Assembly: GCF_014643695.1 (NCBI RefSeq)
Contig: NZ_BMJY01000002.1
Location: forward strand, 318,550-382,549
Source of the DNA: Microbacterium album
GTDB taxonomy: Bacteria; Actinomycetota; Actinomycetes; Actinomycetales; Microbacteriaceae
Direction: 5' to 3'
DNA length: 64,000 nt
This document shows positions 41,219-50,161 of this stretch, piece after piece. Made by a program: the position numbers and the translations under genes. A model generated the notes under the pieces. That model saw only the letters and a program-made list of their open reading frames with translations. It was not told where the DNA came from and did not search any database. Position 1 is the stretch's first letter. Every line of letters begins with the position of its first letter.

Positions 41219-42147
41219 CGGGCGCCCGGGGATCCGCGTCGGTGCGCGTTCGCGCCCCGGGAAAGATCAACCTGTACCTGGAGGTCGGGGCGCTGCAGCC
41301 CGACGGCTATCACGAGCTCGCGACGGCCTTTCAGGCCGTGTCGCTGTTCGAGGACGTCGTCGCCCGGCACGCCCCGGACTTCACGATGGACGTGTCGGGA
41401 ACGGTCGACCTGTCGGGCGTGCCGTCGGACGATCGCAACCTGGCACTGCGCGCCGCGCGCCTGCTGGCGCGGGAGACGGGGTACACGGGCGGCGTGCATC
41501 TGGACGTGCACAAGCAGGTGCCCGTCGCCGGCGGCATGGGCGGCGGGTCCGCCGACGCTGCGGCTGCCCTCGTCGCCTGCGACGCGCTGTGGGAGACGCG
41601 CCTGTCGGGCGCCGAGCTGCACCGGCTCGCGGCGCAGCTCGGCGCCGACGTCCCCTTCGCGCTCAAGGGCGGCACGGCGATCGGCACGGGGCGCGGTGAC
41701 GTCCTGAGTCCGGCCCTCGCGCGCGGCCGCTTCGACTGGGTGCTCGTCACGAGCGACGAGGGCGTGTCGACGCCGAAGGTGTACGGGGAGCTCGACGCGC
41801 ACCGCGACCGGCATCGCCTCGACATCGGGCCCGTGCCCGCGCGCCCCTCCGTGGCGACCGAGGTGCTCCACGCCCTGCGCGCGGGTGACGCGGACATGCT
41901 GGCGGCAGCCGTGCGGAACGACCTCCAGGTCGCGACCCTGCGCCTCCGGCCCGACCTGGCGGAGGTGCTCGAGCTCGGCGAGTCGTCGGGCGCGCTGGTC
42001 GGCATGGTCTCCGGCTCCGGGCCGACGCTGGCCTTCCTGTGCCTCTCGCCGGAGCACGCGCTCGAGCTGCGGGCGACGCTCGCGGCCGCCGGTCACCGGG
42101 CGCGCAGCGTCCACGGGCCGGTCCCGGGCGCACGCGTCGTCGCGTGA
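41215..42147 (+). CDS. ispE: 4-(cytidine 5'-diphospho)-2-C-methyl-D-erythritol kinase
   Basis: A 310-residue GHMP kinase that phosphorylates CDP-methylerythritol in the MEP route to isoprenoids. APGKINLYLEV with Lys17 near the N-terminus, the ATP loop PVAGGMGGGSADAAAAL (103-119) with the catalytic Asp after GGGS, and GSGPTLAFL in motif 3 are all present. The ATG at 41215 overlaps the stop of a 17-codon leader frame. The order ksgA-ispE is typical of actinobacteria. Confidence 0.95.
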   Translation: MTGARGSASVRVRAPGKINLYLEVGALQPDGYHELATAFQAVSLFEDVVARHAPDFTMDVSGTVDLSGVPSDDRNLALRAARLLARETGYTGGVHLDVHKQVPVAGGMGGGSADAAAALVACDALWETRLSGAELHRLAAQLGADVPFALKGGTAIGTGRGDVLSPALARGRFDWVLVTSDEGVSTPKVYGELDAHRDRHRLDIGPVPARPSVATEVLHALRAGDADMLAAAVRNDLQVATLRLRPDLAEVLELGESSGALVGMVSGSGPTLAFLCLSPEHALELRATLAAAGHRARSVHGPVPGARVVA

Positions 42148-42196
42148 GCCGCGGCACCCCCTCCCGTTTCGCGGCGCGGGGGGTTACCCTCGCAGC

Positions 42197-42502
42197 ATGC
42201 GCGCACTCTGGCGAGACCACGTGGTCGCAGACTCCCCGGACGACCGGGTCGTCGTGATCGAGGGGAACCGGTACTTCCCGCCGGACACGCTCGACCGCTC
42301 GCTGTTCCTGGCCAGCCCCACGCCGTACATCTGCCCCTGGAAGGGGGAGTGCCAGTACTGGACGCTCCGCAGCGGGGACGACGAGGCGGTGGATGCGGCG
42401 TGGAGCTACCCGACGCCGCTGCCGAGCGCGATCGAGCGCGTGGGCGCCGACTTCTCGGGTTACGTCGCCTTCGGCGAGGCCGTCACGGTGCTGCCGTCCT
42501 GA
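42197..42502 (+). CDS. DUF427-domain protein
   Basis: A 101-residue single-domain protein of the DUF427 family. Typical elements are RALWRDHVVADS, VIEGNRYFPPDTL, the conserved YICPWKGECQYW loop with two cysteines and AWSYPTPLP. The structure family is a small beta barrel; the biochemical role is not established. The ATG at 42197 lies 6 bases after TACCCT (42185-42190), with no ribosome site, so it is probably leaderless and transcribed apart from ispE. Confidence 0.88.
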   Translation: MRALWRDHVVADSPDDRVVVIEGNRYFPPDTLDRSLFLASPTPYICPWKGECQYWTLRSGDDEAVDAAWSYPTPLPSAIERVGADFSGYVAFGEAVTVLPS

Positions 42503-42543
42503 GCCACGCCGCGCTCGCGGCCGCGGGTGTCCGCGCCTCGCAG

Positions 42544-42549
42544 TAGAGT
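42544..42549 (+). promoter_or_regulatory. Candidate -10 for the osmoprotectant ABC operon
   Basis: TAGAGT at 42544-42549 is followed by a leader of about 45 bases that ends in a ggagg site before the ATG at 42601. Confidence 0.4.
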
Positions 42550-42600
42550 CCGGGGAGGCGCTCGCGCGTCCGCGCGCCCGAGCGACGAACGGAGGCGCCC

Positions 42601-43440
42601 ATGATCGAGTTCCGAGCCGTCCGCAAGACGTACCGCGACGGCGCCGGCGAGAGCGTGGCGGTCGACGATGTCAGCCTGATCGTGCCCTCCCACCGGACGG
42701 TCGTGCTGGTCGGGTCGTCCGGCTCGGGCAAGACCACGCTGCTGCGCATGGTGAACCGGATGGTGGAGCCGACGTCGGGTGCGGTCCTCATCGACGGGGA
42801 GGACGTGCGCCAGCGGGACCCCGTGAAGCTGCGCCGCGGGATCGGATACGTCATGCAGCAGGCGGGCCTCCTGCCGCACGTGCGCGTCATCGACAACATC
42901 GCCACCGTCCCGGTGCTCCGAGGCACGCCGCGCCGCGACGCGCGCGAGCGGGCCCGCGAGCTGATGGAGACGGTCGGCCTCGACCCGCGGCTCGCGTCCC
43001 GCTATCCGGCCCAGCTGTCGGGCGGGCAGCAGCAGCGCGTGGGCGTCGCGCGGGCCCTCGCGGCCGACCCGAACATCCTGCTCATGGACGAGCCGTTCGG
43101 CGCGGTGGACCCCATCGTGCGGCGGGAGCTGCAGCAGGAACTGCTGCGCCTGCAGGAGCGCCTGGGCAAGACCATCGTGTTCGTGACCCACGACATCGAC
43201 GAGGCTCTCCTGCTCGGCGACGAGATCGCGATCCTCTTGCCGCGCGGGCGGATCGTGCAGCACGGCCGACCGGAGGAGATCCTCACGGCCCCCGCCGACC
43301 CGTTCGTGGCGGAGTTCGTCGGGCTCGCGCACGGCCGGCGCGAGCTGCGCCTGCGCAGCACCCCCGCGGGCACCGTGATCGTCGACGCGGCGGGCCGGGT
43401 GCAGGGCGTGCTGCGCGAGCCGGCGGAGGACTCCGGATGA
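42601..43440 (+). CDS. Osmoprotectant ABC transporter ATP-binding protein (OpuCA/ProV type)
   Basis: A 279-residue ABC ATPase on the inner face of the membrane, powering uptake of glycine betaine, carnitine, choline or similar solutes. Walker A is GSSGSGKTT near 40, the Q-loop GYVMQQAGLLPH follows, the signature is LSGGQQQRVG, Walker B is ILLMDEPFGAVD and the H-loop is FVTHDIDEA. The C-terminus is short and lacks a full CBS pair. First gene of a four-gene operon; the permease start overlaps its stop (ATGA). Confidence 0.92.
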   Translation: MIEFRAVRKTYRDGAGESVAVDDVSLIVPSHRTVVLVGSSGSGKTTLLRMVNRMVEPTSGAVLIDGEDVRQRDPVKLRRGIGYVMQQAGLLPHVRVIDNIATVPVLRGTPRRDARERARELMETVGLDPRLASRYPAQLSGGQQQRVGVARALAADPNILLMDEPFGAVDPIVRRELQQELLRLQERLGKTIVFVTHDIDEALLLGDEIAILLPRGRIVQHGRPEEILTAPADPFVAEFVGLAHGRRELRLRSTPAGTVIVDAAGRVQGVLREPAEDSG

Positions 43441-44108
43441 GCTGGGTGCTCGACAACGTCGGCCTGATCGCGGCGCTGACCGTCGAGCACGTGCGGCACA
43501 GCGTCGTCCCGATCGCGTGGGCGCTGGCGCTGTCGCTCCCGCTCGGCTGGGCCGCTCATCGCTGGCGCGTCGCGTGCGGTCCGCTCGTGGCCGTCACGGG
43601 CGTGCTGTACACGCTGCCGTCGCTCGCGCTCCTGCCGCTGCTGCCGACGGTGTTCGGGATCAGCGCCCTGAGCGAGCTGAACCTGATGCTCGCGCTCGCC
43701 GTGTACGCGGTGGCGATCCTCGTGCGCGCGGTCGCGGACGGATTCGGGTCCGTGGACCCGGAGGTGCGGCGCGCGGCCGTGGCTGTCGGCTACGGGCCGC
43801 TGCGCCGGTTCTGGGGCGTCGAGCTGCCCCTCGCCGGTCCCGTCATCCTTGCGGGCCTGCGGGTCGTGGCCGTGAGCACCGTGGCGCTCGCGACCGTGGG
43901 CATCCTGATCGGCGTCACGAACCTCGGGTACCTGTTCACGAACGGCTTCCAGCGCCGGATCGTGGAGGAGATCCTCGCGGGCGTCGTCGCGGTGGCGCTC
44001 GTGGCGCTCGTGCTCGATCTGGTGCTCGTGCTCGCGGGCCGGATCCTGATGCCGTGGGCTCGGGGCGTGCCGGCCGGAGGCCGGGCGGGGAAGGGCGGCG
44101 TGCGGTGA
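43437..44108 (+). CDS. Osmoprotectant ABC transporter permease 1
   Basis: A 223-residue permease of the OpuCB/ProW type with five to six hydrophobic segments. The coupling loop reads VDPEVRRAAVAVGYGPLRRFWGVELPLAGP, as in betaine/choline systems. The start ATG overlaps the ATPase stop (ATGA), and the end overlaps the next permease start (GTGA), so the three are translated as a coupled set. Confidence 0.9.
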   Translation: MSWVLDNVGLIAALTVEHVRHSVVPIAWALALSLPLGWAAHRWRVACGPLVAVTGVLYTLPSLALLPLLPTVFGISALSELNLMLALAVYAVAILVRAVADGFGSVDPEVRRAAVAVGYGPLRRFWGVELPLAGPVILAGLRVVAVSTVALATVGILIGVTNLGYLFTNGFQRRIVEEILAGVVAVALVALVLDLVLVLAGRILMPWARGVPAGGRAGKGGVR

Positions 44109-44818
44109 CCGTGTTCCTGGACGCGTTCGGCTGGCTGCTCGCGCCCGAGCGTCTCACCGGGTCGAACCCGCTGCCAGGCGCGATCGGGGTGCACCTGGCC
44201 TACACGTTCGCGGCCGTGGCGATCGCGGCGGCTGCGGCGATCCCGGCCGGGTGGGCGATCGGGCACACGGGCCGCGGTCGCGAGATCGCGGTGGGGCTGT
44301 CCGGCACTGCGCGTGCCGTACCGGCGTTCGGACTCATCCTGCTGCTCGTCCTGCTGCTGGGGGTCACGCGGAAGCCGGAGGCGGCGCTCATCGCGTTCGT
44401 GCTGCTCGCGATCCCGCCCGTCCTCGCGGGCGCCTACGCCGGAGTGGAGGCGATCGACCGCAGCGTCGTGGACGCGGGGCGCGCGCAGGGGATGACCGAG
44501 TGGCAGATCCTCTGGCGCATCGAGGTCCCGCTGGGCCTGCCGCTGCTCGTGGCCGGACTGCGCTCGGCCGTGCTGCAGGTTGTGGCGACCGTGACGCTCG
44601 CGGCCTACGTGGGCCTCGGCGGGCTGGGCTTCGACATCATCCAGGGCATCCCGTTGCGCCGGTTCGAGCAGGTGCTGGGCGGCGCGATCCTCGTCGCGCT
44701 TCTCGCGCTGGCGCTCGACGGCGCGTTCGCCCTGCTCCAGCGGGCCGCGGTGCCGGCCCACCTCCGTGGGGCTGACCGCCGGAAGGCGTTCCGCCCCGGT
44801 GTCGGCGAGGCGGCGTAG
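44105..44818 (+). CDS. Osmoprotectant ABC transporter permease 2
   Basis: A 237-residue second permease of the same type, with the coupling loop IDRSVVDAGRAQGMTEWQILWRIEVPLGLP and TLAAYVGLGGLGFDII near the C-terminus, both typical of OpuCD-like subunits. It starts at GTG 44105, overlapping the previous stop. Two separate permeases plus a binding lipoprotein fit the OpuC architecture rather than the fused OpuA one. Confidence 0.9.
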   Translation: MTVFLDAFGWLLAPERLTGSNPLPGAIGVHLAYTFAAVAIAAAAAIPAGWAIGHTGRGREIAVGLSGTARAVPAFGLILLLVLLLGVTRKPEAALIAFVLLAIPPVLAGAYAGVEAIDRSVVDAGRAQGMTEWQILWRIEVPLGLPLLVAGLRSAVLQVVATVTLAAYVGLGGLGFDIIQGIPLRRFEQVLGGAILVALLALALDGAFALLQRAAVPAHLRGADRRKAFRPGVGEAA

Positions 44819-44881
44819 GCTCGTCACCGGTCGGGCGCGTCACGACGTCCGAGAGCACGCAGCGGCGGGAGGGCGGGCGTC

Positions 44882-45799
44882 ATGAGGCTCGAGCGGCAAC
44901 GGTGGATGAGACGGGGCGTCGCCGCGGCGGCGCTGGCGAGCGTCGCGGTAGCGCTCGCGGCCTGCGGCTCGAACGATCCGCTCGCGGCTCCCGGCGACGA
45001 GCGGGCACCGGACGACACGATCGTCGTGGGATCGCAGGCGTACCCGTCGAACGAGATCATCGCGGAGATCTACGCGCAGGCGCTCGAAGGCGCCGGCTTC
45101 GCCGTGGATCGTCGGCCCAGCATCGGCCAGCGCGACGCGTATCTGCCCTCGCTGGAGAGCGGCGAGCTCGATCTCTTCCCCGAGTACACCGGCAACCTGC
45201 TCCAGTACTACGACCCCGACACGACCGCGCGCACGGCGGACGACGTCTACGCGGCGCTCGCCGCGGCGCTGCCCGATGGGCTGACGGTGCTGGAGCAGTC
45301 GTCGGCCACCGACCAGGACTCGTACACCGTGACGGAGGCCTTCGCGGCGGAACACGGCCTGGAGACGATCGCCGACCTCGCGGACGTCGACGGGCCGCTC
45401 ACGCTCGGCGGGCCGCCCGAGCTCGAGGAGCGCCCCTACGGTCCGCGCGGCGCGCGCGAGGTGTACGGCGTCGAGCTGGACTTCTCGGCCACGGGCGACA
45501 CCACGGTCGAGGAGCTGCTCGCCGGGACGATCGACGTCGCGAACGTGTTCACGGCAGACCCCCGGATCGAGACCGAGTCGCTCGTGCCGCTCGCGGATCC
45601 GGAGGGGCTCTTCCTCGCGTCGCACGTCGTGCCGATCGCGCGAAGCGACGTGGCGGAGGAGATCCGCTCCGTCATCGATCCGGTGAGCGCCGCGCTGACC
45701 CCCGAGGGGCTCGTCGCGCTCAATGTGCAGAACACGGTCGAGCGCCGCTCTGCGCGCGACATCGCGGCGGACTGGCTCGCGGAGCACGGCCTGTCCTGA
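44882..45799 (+). CDS. Osmoprotectant-binding lipoprotein (OpuCC/OsmF-like)
   Basis: A 305-residue solute-binding lipoprotein. The signal peptide has a basic start (RLERQRWMRR) and the lipobox LAAC with Cys28. The mature part opens TIVVGSQAYPSNEIIAEIYAQ and contains ELDLFPEYTGNLL, both hallmarks of quaternary-amine binding proteins of the OpuAC class. The aromatic cage residues cannot be assigned without alignment. Last gene of the operon, 63 bases after permease 2, with gcgggagggcggg before the ATG. Confidence 0.9.
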   Translation: MRLERQRWMRRGVAAAALASVAVALAACGSNDPLAAPGDERAPDDTIVVGSQAYPSNEIIAEIYAQALEGAGFAVDRRPSIGQRDAYLPSLESGELDLFPEYTGNLLQYYDPDTTARTADDVYAALAAALPDGLTVLEQSSATDQDSYTVTEAFAAEHGLETIADLADVDGPLTLGGPPELEERPYGPRGAREVYGVELDFSATGDTTVEELLAGTIDVANVFTADPRIETESLVPLADPEGLFLASHVVPIARSDVAEEIRSVIDPVSAALTPEGLVALNVQNTVERRSARDIAADWLAEHGLS

Positions 45800-45852
45800 C
45801 CGTCTCCGCCCCGTGTCGTGGGCGCCCGCGCGACGGCCCTATCCTGAGCATT

Positions 45853-47058
45853 ATGCGCACTGTGCCCGACAGCCCGTCGCGCACCGAGTCGCGCGCCCTG
45901 ACGGTGGCGCTCGTGACCGGTCTGATCGCTGCGATCGCGGGGCTGCTGATCTTCCCGAACGAGGGGATCCCGCTCTCGTCGCAGCGCACCGGGAGCGTGC
46001 CGTCCTCGCTGCTGCCGGTCGGGGAGGTCTCGATCGGCGGCATCTCCTCGCTCGCCGCCGGAACTCTCGGCGCGGCCTCCTTCGCGCTGGCGTATCTCCA
46101 CGGCAATCGCCGGCACGCGCGCTGGCGCCGCCAGGGAGCCCTGCGGCGGCTGATCGACACGGTCGGCGTGACGCTCGCGGGCAGCGTCACGGCGGCGCTC
46201 CTGATCGCGTCGACGTACACCGTGATGGCGATGGCGTTCCAGGACCTGCTGCTCGATCGCATCGCCGCGGCGGGCCTCGTGGCTGCCGGGACGGCGGTGG
46301 CCGCCTACGTGCTGCATCTCGTCGCGAGCGAGCTCGACACCCGTCAGCTCGCGTCGCTGCTGGCCCTCTTCCTGGTCGCCGGCGTGGTCGCGGCGATGCT
46401 CACGGCCGAGAACCCCGGCTGGTGGCAGGACAACTTCTCGGCGCTGGGCATCGGGACGGCCCCCTCGGCGCGCACCTTCAATCTGACGATCGTCATCGCC
46501 GGCGTCGTACTCATGACCCTCGCCGACTACCTCACGATCGACCTGCACCCGCGCGGGCATCACGGGCGCACGGTCGACGACATCCGCATCGTGCGCTGGA
46601 TCCTCGTGGTGGTGGGGCTGGCGCTCGTCGGCGTCGGCGCCGTGCCGATCAACACGCTGGAGACGCTCCACAACGCCTTCAGCATCGTGGCGCTCATCGG
46701 CTTCGAGGCGCTGTTCCTCGTCACGCCGATCGTAGTGCGGGATCTTCCCCCGGTCTTCACCGCGACGAGCTTCGGGTTCGCGGTCGGGCTCGTCCTGGTC
46801 GTCGTGCTGTGGGTGCCCGTGGGCTACTACAACCTCACGGCCACCGAGCTCATCGCCATGCTCATGCTCTTCGCGTGGCTCGTCCTGCTCGCCCGCAACG
46901 CCGCCGCGACGCCCGAGGCCGCAGCGGAGCGTGCCGAGCACGCGATCGCGCAGGCGGAGGAGGCCGCGGCCGAGGCCGCCGCGCACGGCGAGGCCGAACG
47001 CCGTGACGGAGCGGCCCTCGACCCCGGTCACGACGGTCCGGTCCTGAAGGCGGGCTGA
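45853..47058 (+). CDS. Polytopic membrane protein of unknown function
   Basis: A 401-residue protein with about ten hydrophobic segments, beginning after a short cytosolic N-terminus (VALVTGLIAAIAGLLIF). Between them, charged short loops alternate, and the C-terminus is a cytosolic Ala/Glu-rich helix (from about 355) likely to be a coiled coil. I do not recognise a transporter or enzyme motif; it has some similarity in layout to DUF998-like proteins. The ATG at 45853 lies 7 bases after TATCCT, so it is probably leaderless and independent of the osmoprotectant operon. Convergent with the sugar transferase gene. Confidence 0.75.
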   Translation: MRTVPDSPSRTESRALTVALVTGLIAAIAGLLIFPNEGIPLSSQRTGSVPSSLLPVGEVSIGGISSLAAGTLGAASFALAYLHGNRRHARWRRQGALRRLIDTVGVTLAGSVTAALLIASTYTVMAMAFQDLLLDRIAAAGLVAAGTAVAAYVLHLVASELDTRQLASLLALFLVAGVVAAMLTAENPGWWQDNFSALGIGTAPSARTFNLTIVIAGVVLMTLADYLTIDLHPRGHHGRTVDDIRIVRWILVVVGLALVGVGAVPINTLETLHNAFSIVALIGFEALFLVTPIVVRDLPPVFTATSFGFAVGLVLVVVLWVPVGYYNLTATELIAMLMLFAWLVLLARNAAATPEAAAERAEHAIAQAEEAAAEAAAHGEAERRDGAALDPGHDGPVLKAG

Positions 47059-47082
47059 GCCGCTCGGGCCGCTCGAGACGGA

Positions 47083-48558
47083 TCAGTACGCGCCGCGCGG
47101 CCGCACGACCGCGAGGACCGTGCGCAGCAGGAGCAGCAGGTCGCCCGGGAGCGTGCGGTTCTCGACGTAGTGCAGATCCAGCCCGACGGCCTGCTGCCAA
47201 CTGAGCTCGCTGCGCCCGCTGACCTGCCAGGGGCCGCTGATCCCGGGGCGGATGGCCAGGCGCCTCGCCTCGTGCGGCCGGTAGGCGGCGACCTCCTCGG
47301 GGAGTGCCGGACGGGGACCGATCACGCTCATGTCGCCCCGTAGGACGTTCCAGAACTGCGGCAGCTCGTCGAGCGAGTAGCGCCGCAGGATTCGCCCGAC
47401 CCGCGTGACGCGAGGATCGTCGCGCACTTTGAACAGCGGCCCCGCGCCCTCGTTCGCGTGCGACAGGAGGGCGCGATCGCGCTCGGCCGTGACGGTCATC
47501 GAACGGAACTTGAGCATCCGGAACGGCCGGCCTCCCTCGCCGATCCTCACCTGGCGGAACAGGACGGGCCCGGGCGAGTCCATCCGGATGGCGATGCCGA
47601 TCGGGACGGCCGCGAGGGCGACGGGGACGAGGAGGACTGCCGCCACCAGGATGTCGAAGGCGCGCCGGACGAACCGGTCGGCGCTGTCCTGCAGGGGCAT
47701 CGTCACGCGCAGGAGCGGCGTGTGCCCGCTCCAGCGCACCCGCAGCCGGGGCGCCGAGAGGCCGGACAGCCCGGTCCACACGACCGTCTCCGCCGCCACG
47801 CCCTCGAGCGCCCACGACAGCTGCCGCAGGAACTCGGGGTCGCCCTGCGGCGAGCCCGCGACGATCACCGTGTCGGCGCCCCGCAGCGCGCAGGCGTCCG
47901 CGACGCGGCGGGTCACGCCGGCGGGGGCCTCGTGGTCTTCGAAGCCGATCGCGTCCGCCACCTCCACCGCGTGGATGCGACCGAGGGCGTCTCCGACGGC
48001 GGCGAGCTGCTGCTCGCGGGCGAGCACGACCGCTCGCGACACGTGTTCGCCCGCGCGCGTCCGCGTGCGCAACCGGTGCCTCCAGGCGGCACGCGCACCC
48101 GCCATCGCCACCAGCCCGAGCGGCGCGGCCGCGAGCAGGGGACGGTACTGCTCGGGGGAGAGCAGGAGCGCGCCGATCGCCAGCGTGCCGAACGCGGCGC
48201 CCGTCGCCATGCACACGCGGCCCACCTCGTCCGCGAACGACAGCAGCGGGTCGCGCGACCTCGCGGTGGCGAGGGCGAGCAGCCAGACCGACGCCGTGAC
48301 GACGGCCGCGGAGAGCGTCGCGGCGTCCACGGCGGCGGTGCCCGCGACCGACGCGAGGAGCGCCGCGGCGGTTGCGATCACGGCGTCGGAGGCGAACACG
48401 CGCGTACGGTGGGCGGCCTCGCGGCGTCGCCGGAGGGACAGCGGCGACTCGGCGATCGCGGGGGACCCGGCGGCGGGCGTGGTCACCGCCCGCAGGGGGC
48501 GCCGGGCGCGGCCGATCGGCCGCGTCAGGATCCGGGTCGCGCTGTGGTCGATCGCCAT
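47083..48558 (-). CDS. Exopolysaccharide polyprenyl glycosylphosphotransferase
   Basis: A 491-residue initiating sugar-phosphate transferase that loads the first sugar of an exopolysaccharide onto undecaprenyl phosphate. Four N-terminal TM helices and a central CoA-binding-like region precede TM5 and the catalytic domain (about 285-491): PGPVLFRQVRIGEGGRPFRMLKFRSM, SLDELPQFWNVLRGDMSVIGPRP and the C-terminal GISGPWQVSGRSEL. No other EPS genes are in the window, so it is an orphan initiator or the edge of a dispersed set. gaggag precedes the ATG at 48558. Diverges from the P450 gene. Confidence 0.92.
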   Translation of the reverse strand: MAIDHSATRILTRPIGRARRPLRAVTTPAAGSPAIAESPLSLRRRREAAHRTRVFASDAVIATAAALLASVAGTAAVDAATLSAAVVTASVWLLALATARSRDPLLSFADEVGRVCMATGAAFGTLAIGALLLSPEQYRPLLAAAPLGLVAMAGARAAWRHRLRTRTRAGEHVSRAVVLAREQQLAAVGDALGRIHAVEVADAIGFEDHEAPAGVTRRVADACALRGADTVIVAGSPQGDPEFLRQLSWALEGVAAETVVWTGLSGLSAPRLRVRWSGHTPLLRVTMPLQDSADRFVRRAFDILVAAVLLVPVALAAVPIGIAIRMDSPGPVLFRQVRIGEGGRPFRMLKFRSMTVTAERDRALLSHANEGAGPLFKVRDDPRVTRVGRILRRYSLDELPQFWNVLRGDMSVIGPRPALPEEVAAYRPHEARRLAIRPGISGPWQVSGRSELSWQQAVGLDLHYVENRTLPGDLLLLLRTVLAVVRPRGAY

Positions 48559-48615
48559 CTGGTCTCCTCGAACGGGCCGCGGGACGTTCCCGAGACGCCC
48601 CCGATCGGGCCGTGA

Positions 48616-48671
48616 TCCCGACGACGCGGTCCCGACGAGGCGATCCCGACGAGGCTGTCCCGACGAGGCTC
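48616..48671. repeat. Four tandem 14-bp units
   Basis: Four head-to-tail copies of tcccgacgaggcga or close variants (48616, 48630, 48644 and 48658) lie in the divergent region between the sugar transferase and P450 genes. They are upstream of both starts. Confidence 0.8.
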
Positions 48672-48797
48672 AGGAGCGCGCGCGGCGTGAGGTGATACAC
48701 CCGAGGCCGCGGCGTCGTGGGCCGCGCCCGGTTACCACATCGGCCGTCGTCATCCCATCCCCTGGAGGGCTCCGCGGGCCTTTGCGACAGTGGGTGC

Positions 48798-50087
48798 ATG
48801 ACTCGCATCCTGCGTGAAGACTCGATCTCGCTGCTGGCTCGCGGTTACGACTTCGGCGCGCACGTCTGGCGTCGGGCGCGAGAGGGGGCGAGGGCGGCGC
48901 CCATGCGGCTGCTCGCACGCGACGCGCTGTTCGTGCGCGGAGCGGAGGGCGTCGCGCTCTTCTACGACGGCGACCGCATCGCGCGGCACGGCGCCATGCC
49001 TCTGATCGTGCAGGACACCCTGTTCGGTCGCGGATCCGTGCACAGCCTGGACGGCGAGGAGCACCGCCATCGCAAGGCGACCTTCGTCGAGGCCCTCTAC
49101 CGCGACGAGCACGTCGACCGGCTGCTTCCGCTGCTCGAGCGCGAGTGGCGCGGCGAGCTTGAGGAGTGGATCGCCGGCGGCGACCGGTCGGCCTACGACG
49201 CCGCGGTGGGCGCGCTCGGCCGCGCCATCATGCGCTGGGCAGGCCTGCCCGGGACGCCCGCGGCCAAGACGCGGTGGGCGGCACGCCTGGCGCAGATCGT
49301 GGACGGGTTCGGGGTGTTCTACTCGCCTGAGTACGTTCTCGCGACGGTGAACCGGATATGGTCGGACCGACACGCCAAGCGGCTGATCGAAGCGGTGCGT
49401 GAGGGTAGCCTCGACGCGCCCGAGGGCACCGCGCTGCACGCGTGGGCCTGGCACCGCGACCTCGAGGGCGAGCTGCTGCCGCCTCGACTGGCGGGTGTCG
49501 AGCTGCAGAACAGCTTCCGGCCGATGATCGCTGTCGCGCGCTTCGTGGCGTTCGCGGCAAAGGAACTCCACGATCGCCCCGAGTGGCGGGAGCGGATCGC
49601 CGCGGAGACCGAGGCGCGCGGGTCGCTCGTCGGGGGCGAGCTGGCGACGATGTTCGCTCAGGAGGTGCGCCGCACCGCGCTGTTCGTGCCGATGCTGCCC
49701 GGATGGGCCACGACCGACGTCGAGCTGGACGGCGAGCGGCTGGGCAAGGGCGGCCGGGTGGTCCTCGACATCCTCGGCACGAACGTCGACGAGCGCTCGT
49801 GGGAGCGCGCCGAGGAGTTCGACCCGGAGCGGTTCCGCGGCGTCGACTACGAGGCGCTCGCCGCTTTCGTGCCCCACGGCGGGGCGGATGTCGCGACCGG
49901 GCACCGCTGCCCGGGGGAGAAGGAGGCCATCGCCGGGCTCGCGGCCGGCATCGCGGCGCTGAGCGATCCGCGCGTGACCGTCCTCGGCGACGGGCTCGAG
50001 ATCAATCGGCGCCGGCTCCCCACCATGCCCACCTCGGGTGGGCGCGTGCGCGCGGCCGGTGCCGGGGCGCGCTGTCCGTTCCACTGA
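48798..50087 (+). CDS. CYP152-type cytochrome P450 peroxygenase
   Basis: A 429-residue P450 of the CYP152 group, which uses hydrogen peroxide to hydroxylate (or decarboxylate) fatty acids without a redox partner. The heme ligand is Cys371 in GHRCPGE, and Arg241-Pro242 in NSFRPMIAV corresponds to the arginine that binds the fatty-acid carboxylate in this family. FVPHGGADVATGHRCPGE is a family-typical heme loop. The ATG at 48798 lies 6 bases after GACAGT, suggesting a leaderless message. No ferredoxin or reductase gene is adjacent, in agreement with peroxygenase action. Alpha versus beta regiochemistry is not predictable here. Confidence 0.9.
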   Translation: MTRILREDSISLLARGYDFGAHVWRRAREGARAAPMRLLARDALFVRGAEGVALFYDGDRIARHGAMPLIVQDTLFGRGSVHSLDGEEHRHRKATFVEALYRDEHVDRLLPLLEREWRGELEEWIAGGDRSAYDAAVGALGRAIMRWAGLPGTPAAKTRWAARLAQIVDGFGVFYSPEYVLATVNRIWSDRHAKRLIEAVREGSLDAPEGTALHAWAWHRDLEGELLPPRLAGVELQNSFRPMIAVARFVAFAAKELHDRPEWRERIAAETEARGSLVGGELATMFAQEVRRTALFVPMLPGWATTDVELDGERLGKGGRVVLDILGTNVDERSWERAEEFDPERFRGVDYEALAAFVPHGGADVATGHRCPGEKEAIAGLAAGIAALSDPRVTVLGDGLEINRRRLPTMPTSGGRVRAAGAGARCPFH

Positions 50088-50161
50088 ACCCCGCCGGTCG
50101 GCGGGCCGGGCAGGCCGGCCCCGGCCGGGCTGTGCGCGTCGCCGGTCAATAGGCTGTGCGC

